Shown here piece after piece: positions 1-5,070 of a stretch of 6,062 bases of DNA (position 1 is the stretch's first letter; each line of letters opens with the position of its first letter). The stretch covers positions 1 through 6,062 of the forward strand of contig CAMHMG010000185.1 of assembly GCA_946186175.1 (NCBI GenBank), read 5' to 3'. Under the pieces are notes generated by a model. The model searched no databases. It worked only from the letters and a program-made list of their open reading frames with translations, and was not told where the DNA came from. The DNA is from an uncultured Clostridia bacterium (GTDB taxonomy: Bacteria > Bacillota > Clostridia > Lachnospirales > Lachnospiraceae). The position numbers and the translations under genes are program-made.

Positions 1-512
1 ACCACCTGCAACAGGGTAGAATTGATTTTGGGGTCGTGACCAAACCTCTTAATGTTGATTCATATTTTGAAGTGTTACGTGTTCGATCTGTTCAGGATGT
101 GTTTGTGGCGGGGGATAAGTTCCGATATTTGGCCGATAAGCTATTAGACTATAAAGAGTTGGAGAACTTACCTTTGATTTGTCTGGAAGGTGATACCAGT
201 ACAAGATCGTATGTTGATGATTATCTCGTGAAAAGGGGAGTATATGTAAGTCCGGAATTTGAATTAGCTACCAGTGACATGATTATCCAGTTTGCTATGA
301 GAAATCTTGGCGTCGGATGTGTGGTAGAAGATTTTGCCGATGCACAGTTGAAGTCGGGTGAATTGATTAAGCTAAGATTCCTGGAGAAAATCCCTGAACG
401 TGATATGTGTTTGATTGTTGACAAACGGTCCACCATGTCGGTTGCAGCAACAAAACTTAAGGAGCTATTAGAAACCAATATCAGGAGGACGGATAATAAT
501 GGAGTTGAATAA
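1..512 (+). CDS. LysR-family transcriptional regulator, C-terminal effector-binding domain (5' end outside window)
   Basis: The reading frame is open from base 3 to the TAA at 510-512, and the codons before the GTG at 36 read HLQQGRIDFGVV, a typical LysR core strand. The gene therefore continues left of the window and GTG 36 is not its start. What is visible is most of the second half of a LysR substrate-binding domain. It includes a G-IDFGVVTKPL strand, a central LPLICLEGDTSTRSYVDDYL segment where LysR proteins usually contact the effector, and an NLGVGCVVEDFA segment typical of the second lobe. The N-terminal winged helix-turn-helix lies outside, so target and effector cannot be read. LysR proteins act as cytoplasmic tetramers that bind DNA in response to a small molecule. 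Its last 14 bases overlap the next gene. The family call is sure; the specific role is unknown. Confidence 0.88.
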   Translation, partial: HLQQGRIDFGVVTKPLNVDSYFEVLRVRSVQDVFVAGDKFRYLADKLLDYKELENLPLICLEGDTSTRSYVDDYLVKRGVYVSPEFELATSDMIIQFAMRNLGVGCVVEDFADAQLKSGELIKLRFLEKIPERDMCLIVDKRSTMSVAATKLKELLETNIRRTDNNGVE

Positions 513-771
513 CACATTCAAGTTGACCAATGAGAATGGTGATCAAATTACGTATGTAGGGCTGAGTGTTGTGGAGAACCCTGAAAACGGTCAAAGATAT
601 TTAATTTATACTGAAGCAGAGAACGCTAAGGAAGAAACCGGCAAACAGGTTGATCTATATGCATGTATGTATGGCAAAGAGAATGGACGTATAGTGTTAG
701 ATCCGATTACAACAGAAAAAGAGAAGACACTTATTCGTACTTTTATAGAGAAAAATCTTAAGGTTGCATAA
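499..771 (+). CDS. DUF1292 family small protein
   Basis: A 90-residue acidic, soluble protein with no signal peptide or membrane segment. The order of elements fits the DUF1292 (YrzB-like) family: an N-terminal FKLTNENGDQITYVGL strand pair, a central NGQRYLIYTEAE strand, a YACMYGKENGRIVLDPI segment, and a C-terminal helix beginning TEKEKTLIRTFIEKNL. The biochemical function of this family is not established; in Firmicutes it is often near ruvX/yrrK, which is not visible here. ATG 499 is preceded by a strong AGGAGGA (483-489) with 9 bases between. The start lies inside the end of the LysR gene, a 14-base overlap in another frame, which suggests shared mRNA and possible translational coupling. 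A hairpin begins right after the stop, with a strong terminator about 80 bases on, so this is the last gene of its transcript. Confidence 0.8.
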   Translation: MELNNTFKLTNENGDQITYVGLSVVENPENGQRYLIYTEAENAKEETGKQVDLYACMYGKENGRIVLDPITTEKEKTLIRTFIEKNLKVA

Positions 772-804
772 TACAGCAATGCATTGACTGGTTAGCATTG
801 TGTA
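772..804 (+). other. Hairpin directly after the DUF1292 stop codon
   Basis: TACA (772-775) and CAATGC (777-782) pair with GCATTG (795-800) and TGTA (801-804), leaving one bulged G and a 12-base loop. A moderately T-rich stretch (TTATATTTCATTT) follows. It could be a weak terminator or a 3'-end stabiliser ahead of the stronger terminator at 852-890. Pairing is seen directly; the function is inferred. Confidence 0.45.
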
Positions 805-851
805 TTATATTTCATTTCATTATACAAACAGGATGATTCCTCTCTTTTCAT

Positions 852-890
852 GCCCCGCCTTGCAAGAAGCAAGTGTCGGGGCCGTTTTAT
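852..890 (+). terminator. Intrinsic terminator of the LysR/DUF1292 transcript
   Basis: GCCCCG (852-857) pairs with CGGGGC (877-882), and CTTGC (859-863) pairs with GCAAG (869-873), with a small internal loop (C opposite TGT) and an AAGAA loop. The stem is GC-rich in an AT-rich setting and is followed by CGTTTTAT. This is a good rho-independent terminator on the + strand. Confidence 0.8.
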
Positions 891-914
891 AATCGTTTCT
901 AATTATATAAAACG

Positions 915-946
915 CTACACGGGAAACGAACTTCCTGGCAATGTAG
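915..946 (+). other. Compact two-part hairpin in the purA upstream region
   Basis: CTACA (915-919) pairs with TGTAG (942-946), and inside it CGGGAA (920-925) pairs with TTCCTG (932-937, one G-T pair). The loop is ACGAAC and GCAA (938-941) is bulged. A second set of mutually exclusive pairings follows: TGTGA (955-959) with TCACA (984-988), or AGTC (982-985) with GACT (992-995). The whole lies upstream of the predicted purA promoter, so it would be transcribed only from an unseen upstream start. I recognise no known RNA family. The rest of 891-1044 is AT-rich and shows no gene. Confidence 0.35.
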
Positions 947-1044
947 TTAATTTCTGTGAGATATCGCTATTACGCATAAAGAGTCACAAGCGACTTATTT
1001 CTATAATATAATAATATATTATAAAAGACATTAAAAATATTGAT

Positions 1045-1073
1045 TTTACTTATGACAAATATTGGAGTATAAT
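1045..1073 (+). promoter_or_regulatory. Predicted sigma-70-type promoter of purA
   Basis: The -10 box TATAAT (1068-1073) matches the consensus exactly. TTTACT (1045-1050), 17 bases upstream, matches the -35 consensus TTGACA at four of six positions. Transcription would begin near 1080, giving a leader of about 93 bases before purA. No terminator or gene intervenes. Confidence 0.6.
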
Positions 1074-1087
1074 AATAGATGCTTGTG

Positions 1088-1142
1088 GAGTTTATAATTA
1101 TAAGCAGCAATAGTATGAACAAAGAAACATAAGAATAAACTC
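1088..1142 (+). other. Inverted repeat in the purA 5' leader
   Basis: GAGTTTAT (1088-1095) and ATAAACTC (1135-1142) are perfect 8-base complements about 39 bases apart, starting a few bases after the predicted transcription start. In RNA they could close the leader into one long loop. The enclosed sequence is low complexity and shows no purine-riboswitch core. AT-rich 8-mers can pair by chance, so this is weak. Confidence 0.25.
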
Positions 1143-1172
1143 AAATATATAATAATTAAAAGGGGAAATTTT

Positions 1173-2447
1173 ATGGTTAAAGCAGTTGTTGGAGCTAATT
1201 GGGGCGATGAGGGAAAAGGTAAGATTACTGATATGCTCAGTAAGGAAGCTGACATCGTAGTACGTTTTCAAGGTGGAGCGAATGCAGGTCATACAATAGT
1301 TAATGAATACGGGAAGTTTGCTCTTCATACTTTGCCATCAGGTTCATTTTGCGAAGGAACGACCAATATTATAGGTAATGGTGTTGCGCTTAATATTCCT
1401 GTTTTATTTAAAGAGGTTAAGGATATAGTAGACAGAGGAGTTCCGATGCCAAAGCTGTTGGTATCTGACAGAGCTCAGATAGTAATGCCATATCATATTC
1501 TTTTCGATGAATATGAAGAGGAAAGATTGGCTGGAAAATCATTCGGTTCAACCAAATCAGGTATTGCACCGTTTTATTCAGATAAGTTTGCAAAGATTGG
1601 ATTTCAGGTTGCTGAGTTGTTTGATGAGACTGCTCTTAAGGAGAAGTTACAGAGAGTTATCGTTCAGAAGAATGTTTTGTTAGAGCATTTATATAAAAAG
1701 CCATTGTTAAATGCAGATGAGTTGTTTGATACACTTATGGAGTATAAAAAGATGGTTGAACCATATGTTTGTGACACCTCTGCATATCTTTATCAGGCGA
1801 TTAAAGATGGAAAGGACATATTGCTTGAGGGACAGCTTGGTTCGCTTAAAGATCCTGATCATGGAATTTATCCGATGGTTACATCTTCCTCAACTCTTGC
1901 TGCATATGGAGCAATAGGAGCAGGTATACCGCCATATGAGATTAAGCAGATTATCACAGTTGTCAAAGCATATTCGTCTGCAGTTGGTGCCGGAGCTTTT
2001 GTCAGCGAGATATTCGGTGATGAAGCTGACGAACTTAGAAAACGTGGAGGCGACGGTGGTGAATACGGTGCAACGACAGGAAGACCAAGAAGAATGGGAT
2101 GGTTTGACTGTGTTGCTACAAAGTACGGATGTAGAATTCAGGGAACAACGGATGTAGCATTTACTGTTCTTGATGTTCTCGGATATTTGGATGAGATTCC
2201 TGTTTGTGTTGGCTATGAGATTGATGGTGAAGTGACAACTGACTTCCCGACAACTGCTAAACTAGAGAAAGCTAAACCTGTACTTAAGGTGTTACCGGGC
2301 TGGAAGACTGATATCAGAGGAATTAAGAAGTATGAGGAACTTCCAGAAAACTGCCGTAAATATATAGAGTTTGTCGAGAAAGAAATTGGCTTCCCGATTA
2401 CAATGGTTTCTAATGGACCTGGACGAGAAGATATCATTTATAGATAA
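1173..2447 (+). CDS. purA: Adenylosuccinate synthase
   Basis: This 424-residue enzyme joins IMP and aspartate using GTP to make adenylosuccinate, the first committed step from IMP to AMP, in the cytoplasm, probably as a homodimer. The N-terminal GANWGDEGKGK loop (7-17) carries the catalytic Asp12, and GGANAGHT (34-41) the catalytic His40. GNG (68-70), the VTSS segment (236-239), GATTGRPRRMGW (299-310, aspartate/IMP loop), LDVL (333-336) and SNGPGRED (413-420, guanine end) follow in the expected order. Length is close to the usual ~430. ATG 1173 has AAGGGGA (1160-1166) six bases upstream and begins exactly where the family begins. Several residues differ from the E. coli pattern: GSTKSGIAP, EGQLG in place of EGAQG, and TVLDVLG in place of TKLDVLD. 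I believe these are shared by a Lachnospiraceae-type PurA group. It has its own promoter and terminator, so it is probably monocistronic. Confidence 0.97.
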   Translation: MVKAVVGANWGDEGKGKITDMLSKEADIVVRFQGGANAGHTIVNEYGKFALHTLPSGSFCEGTTNIIGNGVALNIPVLFKEVKDIVDRGVPMPKLLVSDRAQIVMPYHILFDEYEEERLAGKSFGSTKSGIAPFYSDKFAKIGFQVAELFDETALKEKLQRVIVQKNVLLEHLYKKPLLNADELFDTLMEYKKMVEPYVCDTSAYLYQAIKDGKDILLEGQLGSLKDPDHGIYPMVTSSSTLAAYGAIGAGIPPYEIKQIITVVKAYSSAVGAGAFVSEIFGDEADELRKRGGDGGEYGATTGRPRRMGWFDCVATKYGCRIQGTTDVAFTVLDVLGYLDEIPVCVGYEIDGEVTTDFPTTAKLEKAKPVLKVLPGWKTDIRGIKKYEELPENCRKYIEFVEKEIGFPITMVSNGPGREDIIYR

Positions 2448-2456
2448 CATATAATG

Positions 2457-2491
2457 AAGGGATGACGGAGATATTCTGTTATCCCTTTGTT
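2457..2491 (+). terminator. Intrinsic terminator of purA
   Basis: Bases 2457-2469 pair with 2475-2487 in a continuous 13-bp stem, anchored by AAGGGAT/ATCCCTT, with G-T pairs at 2464/2480 and 2467/2477 and a 5-base loop. TTTGTT follows at the 3' edge. The T-tract is short, but the stem is long, ungapped and starts nine bases after the purA stop. Confidence 0.72.
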
Positions 2492-2514
2492 AGCCTTAGT
2501 GCTGTTCTGTTTAC

Positions 2515-2567
2515 TTTGAAAGTTAACGAAGCAAGCTCGAAGAGCGTAGATGAGTTCTACTTTCAAA
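2515..2567 (+). repeat. Structured element 1 (stem-loop with TTAACGAAGC core)
   Basis: TTTGAAAGT (2515-2523) and ACTTTCAAA (2559-2567) are perfect 9-base complements. Inside, AAC (2525-2527) can pair with GTT (2554-2556), with GA opposite GA (2528-2529 and 2552-2553), a possible tandem sheared G-A step. The apical part contains GCTC/GAGC around a GAA loop (2535-2545). The core TTAACGAAGC (2523-2532) and the 3' TGAGTT (2551-2556) are shared with element 2. Confidence 0.6.
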
Positions 2568-2576
2568 TATACGTGC

Positions 2577-2609
2577 TCACTTAACGAAGCCAAAGGCTGA
2601 GTTTAGTGA
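2577..2609 (+). repeat. Structured element 2 (stem-loop with TTAACGAAGC core)
   Basis: TCACT (2577-2581) pairs with AGTGA (2605-2609); after a T-T mismatch AAC (2583-2585) pairs with GTT (2601-2603). GA faces GA (2586-2587 and 2599-2600), and AGCC (2588-2591) pairs with GGCT (2595-2598) round an AAA loop. This gives 12 Watson-Crick pairs in a 33-base element. Core TTAACGAAGC (2581-2590) and TGAGTT (2598-2603) match element 1, whereas the outer stem is unrelated in sequence. Confidence 0.6.
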
Positions 2610-2678
2610 TGACTGTTTACTATGAAAGCCCAAGATACCTGAGCTCTATGCGTACCTTAGTGCGCTTAGTATATTATA

Positions 2679-2696
2679 TGTCGGCAAAAGCTGACA
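2679..2696 (+). other. Short hairpin upstream of the membrane-protein/birA pair
   Basis: TGTCGGC (2679-2685) pairs with GCTGACA (2690-2696) over seven bases (one G-T) with an AAAA loop. No T-tract follows on the + strand, so it is not a forward terminator. It may be the last arm of the structured region that begins near 2504. I found no convincing promoter between 2630 and 2759. Confidence 0.45.
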
Positions 2697-2759
2697 CAAT
2701 CTAACAGAACGAACGCAGGAAAGGTTTTAAATTATTGTTTTGACAGAGGAAGTGATCAA

Positions 2760-3197
2760 GTGGAGCATACAGTTCATAAGAGCAGCAAAAACAGACTTGC
2801 GATAAGGAGTCTTGCTATTATTTTCATTTTGGTTGCAATTTTGAGAGTTGTAGTTGTGGTAAGCAGCCATGAAAAAAGCAGTGTAATATTGACAATGTTA
2901 TGTGCAGGGTGCCTGTTATATGGCATTATTCTATTATGGAATACATTGAAACCACAGGCATATGATATTACATACGTTTTTGGAGATAAAACTATGACCT
3001 TGAAGATGCATAAAGGAGAACGTACTATTTCTTATGATGAGATAACAGATTTAGGTTATGTGGTTCCTAATCCCAATCTTGACTATAGTCTGATTCAAAT
3101 ATATATAGGAAAAGAACAGTTCGTTATTCCATTTACAGGTGATTCTAACGTGGGTGAGGCATTGTATGGGATGTTAAAACTTAAAAGAGAAGGATAG
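2760..3197 (+). CDS. Small membrane protein with C-terminal cytoplasmic domain, unknown function
   Basis: A 145-residue protein I cannot assign to a named family. It starts with a short basic stretch (KSSKNRLAIR), then two hydrophobic helices at about residues 15-35 and 41-60 joined by a short polar turn (SSHEKSS). A soluble domain of about 80 residues follows, with alternating strands (YDITYVFGDKTMTLK, ERTISYDEITDLGYV, LIQIYIGKEQFVIPF) and a final helix (VGEALYGMLKLKRE). This two-helix-plus-beta layout is reminiscent of bacterial PH-like membrane proteins, but that is inference from the look of the strands only. The start is GTG 2760, supported by AGAGGA (2745-2750) nine bases upstream. Its stop is only three bases before birA and its end carries the birA ribosome-binding site, so the two are almost certainly co-transcribed. 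Confidence 0.7.
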   Translation: MEHTVHKSSKNRLAIRSLAIIFILVAILRVVVVVSSHEKSSVILTMLCAGCLLYGIILLWNTLKPQAYDITYVFGDKTMTLKMHKGERTISYDEITDLGYVVPNPNLDYSLIQIYIGKEQFVIPFTGDSNVGEALYGMLKLKREG

Positions 3198-3200
3198 GAT

Positions 3201-4184
3201 ATGAATAATAAAGAAATAATCTTAAATATGCTTAAGGGGAAAAATGATTATATTTCAGGACAAGAAATATGTGATAAATTATCGCTGTCAAGAACAGCGG
3301 TTTGGAAACATATAAAAACATTGAAAAATGAAGGTTATGAGATAGCTTCAGTAAATAATAGAGGATATAAACTGGTTAGTTCTCCGGAGGTTTTGGATGA
3401 GAGACATATTAAAGAATATCTAAATACTAAATGGTTAGGTAGAGAGATCATATATTTCCCGGAGACGGATTCAACTAATATACAAGCCAAGAGACTTGGT
3501 GAAACTGATCACAAAAATGGAACAGTGGTTGTGACTAAGATGCAGACTGCCGGTCGAGGAAGACGAGGAAAAAGCTGGATATCTCCAGAGGGCAATATTT
3601 ATTTTTCTATATTACTATATCCGGATGTCAGAGTGGACAGGGCTTCTATGATCACATTAATTGCAGCGATGGCTGTGGCTAAAGCAATTAGGGAAATAGA
3701 AGGTTTAGAGACAATGATAAAATGGCCTAATGATGTTGTGGCTGACGGAAAGAAGTTATGTGGAATCCTTACGGAGAGTAGTACAGATCTTGAATACATT
3801 CAATATGTGGTGGTTGGAATAGGAATTAATTGTAATCAGGAAGAGTTTGATAAGGAGATAAGAGATATGGCAACTTCCATATCACTCCAAACCGGTATTG
3901 AGGTCAATCGTTCAAGGCTTTTGGCAAAGGTATTTGATTGTTTTGAAGATTACTATGAGACATTTATGAAAACAGAGGATTTGACAGAGTTATCCGGAGA
4001 ATATAATGAAATGCTTATTAATAGGGGATGTGAGATTAAAGTTATAGAAAAGGGACAAGAAAGAATTCTTAAGGCTTTAGGGATTAATGAAATGGGAGCT
4101 TTGATCGTCGCTGACTCTGACGGTAGAACTGAGAATATAATATCCGGTGAGGTATCGGTTCGTGGACTATATGGGTATGTATAG
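3201..4184 (+). CDS. birA: Bifunctional biotin--[acetyl-CoA-carboxylase] ligase / biotin operon repressor
   Basis: This 327-residue protein activates biotin with ATP to biotinyl-AMP and transfers it to the lysine of biotin carboxyl carrier domains, in the cytoplasm. The N-terminal ~60 residues are a winged helix-turn-helix (ISGQEICDKLSLSRTAVWKHIKTLKNEGYEI in outline, 18-48), so it is the class II, DNA-binding form that can also repress biotin genes. The catalytic domain shows ETDSTN (88-93), the adenylate/biotin loop GRGRRGKSW (118-126), KWPND (174-178), the lysine of DGKKLCGIL (Lys185, matching E. coli Lys183) and VVGIGINCN (204-212). The C-terminal SH3-like part ends with SGEVSVRGLYGYV. ATG 3201 has GAGAAGG (3187-3193) seven bases upstream. 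No biotin biosynthesis or uptake gene is adjacent, so its regulatory targets lie elsewhere. Confidence 0.95.
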   Translation: MNNKEIILNMLKGKNDYISGQEICDKLSLSRTAVWKHIKTLKNEGYEIASVNNRGYKLVSSPEVLDERHIKEYLNTKWLGREIIYFPETDSTNIQAKRLGETDHKNGTVVVTKMQTAGRGRRGKSWISPEGNIYFSILLYPDVRVDRASMITLIAAMAVAKAIREIEGLETMIKWPNDVVADGKKLCGILTESSTDLEYIQYVVVGIGINCNQEEFDKEIRDMATSISLQTGIEVNRSRLLAKVFDCFEDYYETFMKTEDLTELSGEYNEMLINRGCEIKVIEKGQERILKALGINEMGALIVADSDGRTENIISGEVSVRGLYGYV

Positions 4185-4284
4185 GTTATCCTAAGGCATT
4201 ACCGGAAGACAGTATATGATAATTAGAATATAACATTGTATTAATTGGTTTACGGATTTTGGATATGGGAGGTTTTAGAAAGAG

Positions 4285-4776
4285 ATGAATGGAAGTGATA
4301 TACCTGAATTAACAACTCTTTGTTATATTGAGAAGGACAATAAATATCTTATGATGCATAGAGTCAAAAAAGAAAATGATATTAATAAGGATAAGTATAT
4401 TGGAGTAGGCGGTCATTTTGAGTATGGAGAAAGTCCGGATGAATGCCTGATGCGTGAAGTGAAAGAGGAAACGGGACTTTTACTTAGAAGGTATCGCCCA
4501 CGTGGTATTATTACCTTTATATATGGAAATGACATTGTGGAGTATATGCATTTATATACAGCAGATGATTTTACCGGAACGATGACGGATTGTAATGAAG
4601 GTGATCTGGTATGGGTTGATAAGGATAAGGTGTGTGATCTTGATGTATGGGAAGGCGACAGGATATTTTTTGATTTGCTAATACAGGAAAGACCGTTTTT
4701 TTCATTAAAACTGGTATATTCTAAAGATGATGAACTTATTAGTGCTGTGCTTGATGGAGAGAGTCTGGCCCTTTAA
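4285..4776 (+). CDS. Nudix hydrolase, MutX/MutT-like (probable 8-oxo-dGTP diphosphatase)
   Basis: A 163-residue soluble Nudix protein. The Nudix box is complete at residues 43-65: Gly43, Glu49, Arg57-Glu58, Glu61-Glu62, Gly64 and a final Leu65, giving GX5EX7REUXEEXGU with the metal-binding glutamates intact. The surroundings resemble streptococcal MutX: TTLCYIEKDNKYLMMHR at the start, KYIGVGGHFE before the box, GIITF after it, and a C-terminal DCNEGDLVWV, WEGDRIFF and PFFSLK. This supports hydrolysis of oxidised purine nucleoside triphosphates to monophosphates, though Nudix substrate prediction from sequence is uncertain. ATG 4285 uses GGGAGG (4267-4272), with a slightly long 12-base spacer. 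The 100-base gap after birA has neither a clear terminator nor a convincing promoter, so read-through from birA is possible. No terminator follows immediately; the first clear one is at 5039-5070. Confidence 0.88.
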   Translation: MNGSDIPELTTLCYIEKDNKYLMMHRVKKENDINKDKYIGVGGHFEYGESPDECLMREVKEETGLLLRRYRPRGIITFIYGNDIVEYMHLYTADDFTGTMTDCNEGDLVWVDKDKVCDLDVWEGDRIFFDLLIQERPFFSLKLVYSKDDELISAVLDGESLAL

Positions 4777-4985
4777 TATAATTATTAATTAATCTGCGCT
4801 TAATCGTTTATCAATGTTATTTAGTTATAATATTAGAATTATGAAGTGCGAAGTTATCATAATATTGAAAACTTAATTAATTAAAGAGAAAAGAATGCAC
4901 GACTTAATATAATTAAGCGAATGCGAAATAATATTAAGCAAAATACTATGATAACATAATAATATTAATTATATTTACCTATAAC
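4777..4985. other. Very AT-rich non-coding spacer with long-range inverted repeats
   Basis: No coding frame is supportable. The hexamer CTTAAT or its complement occurs six times (4799, 4872, 4903, 4912, 4932, 4994). Inverted repeats include CGCTTAAT (4797-4804)/ATTAAGCG (4912-4919), TTTATCAA (4807-4814)/TTGATAAA (4986-4993) and GTTATCATA (4853-4861)/TATGATAAC (4947-4955). There is a local hairpin CTTAAT-ATA-ATTAAG (4903-4917). Base composition makes some of these expected by chance. It may act as an upstream AT-rich activating or regulator-binding region for the promoter at 4986. Confidence 0.4.
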
Positions 4986-5014
4986 TTGATAAAATTAAGT
5001 TTCTTATGTATAAT
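4986..5014 (+). promoter_or_regulatory. Strong predicted promoter upstream of gdhA
   Basis: TTGATA (4986-4991, five of six against TTGACA) and TATAAT (5009-5014, exact) are separated by exactly 17 bases. This is the best promoter match in the window. Transcription would begin near 5021, only about 18 bases before the hairpin of the terminator at 5039. It overlaps the inverted repeat TTGATAAA (4986-4993). Confidence 0.72.
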
Positions 5015-5038
5015 ACCATAAGGCAAAGGCGTCAGAGT

Positions 5039-5070
5039 AAAAGCACTTGTCGATGAGAGTGCTTTTTTCT
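5039..5070 (+). terminator. Intrinsic terminator between the promoter and gdhA (possible attenuator)
   Basis: AAAAGCACT (5039-5047) and AGTGCTTTT (5058-5066) form a perfect 9-bp stem with a 10-base loop and run straight into TTTTTTCT (5063-5070). It lies about 120 bases before the gdhA start and directly downstream of the promoter at 4986-5014. It would end any transcript from that promoter after about 50 bases unless it is bypassed. It could also serve as the end of read-through from the Nudix gene. Confidence 0.85.

Larger units (their letters stand above)
2507..2628 (+). repeat. 16-base direct repeat flanking two related stem-loops
   Basis: CTGTTTACTTTGAAAG (2507-2522) recurs as CTGTTTACTATGAAAG (2613-2628), one mismatch, 106 bases apart. 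The two stem-loops at 2515-2567 and 2577-2609 occupy the first unit. The second copy is not followed by a matching stem-loop, so it may be the start of a decayed or truncated second unit. There is no coding frame here. This is probably a family of short structured repeats, but copies elsewhere in the genome cannot be checked from this window. Confidence 0.55.

Noticed and set aside
36..38. GTG as the start of the LysR-like gene
   Set aside because: The same frame is open to the left edge and encodes recognisable LysR sequence before it, so the gene is truncated by the window.
921..935. PurR-type box (CGAAC core) upstream of purA
   Set aside because: Only the short core matches, there is no inverted partner at the usual distance, and it lies more than 100 bases before the predicted promoter.
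1080..1172. Purine riboswitch in the purA leader
   Set aside because: The conserved three-way junction sequences and kissing loops are absent, and there is no leader terminator.
1046..1328. Minus-strand open frames over the purA start
   Set aside because: Antisense shadows of purA and its leader, with no ribosome-binding site or family resemblance. Other antisense or out-of-frame openings (221-517, 1711-2157, 2213-2437, 3599-3799, 5284-5481) are rejected for the same reason.
2507..2628. CRISPR array from the repeated CTGTTTACTWTGAAAG and TTAACGAAGC
   Set aside because: Only two copies of each, at different spacing (106 and 58 bases), with structured rather than spacer-like sequence between and no cas gene.
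2490..2720. tRNA or known structured RNA in the hairpin cluster after purA
   Set aside because: No tRNA T-loop or acceptor arrangement, and no match I recognise to tmRNA, 6S, SRP RNA or T-box cores.
2740..2745. TTGACA as a -35 box for the membrane-protein gene
   Set aside because: No -10 box at 16-18 bases; a start there would fall inside the coding sequence.
4265..4288. Seven-codon upstream ORF (MGGFRKR) whose TGA overlaps the Nudix ATG
   Set aside because: It has no ribosome-binding site of its own, and its first bases are the Shine-Dalgarno site of the Nudix gene; probably coincidence.
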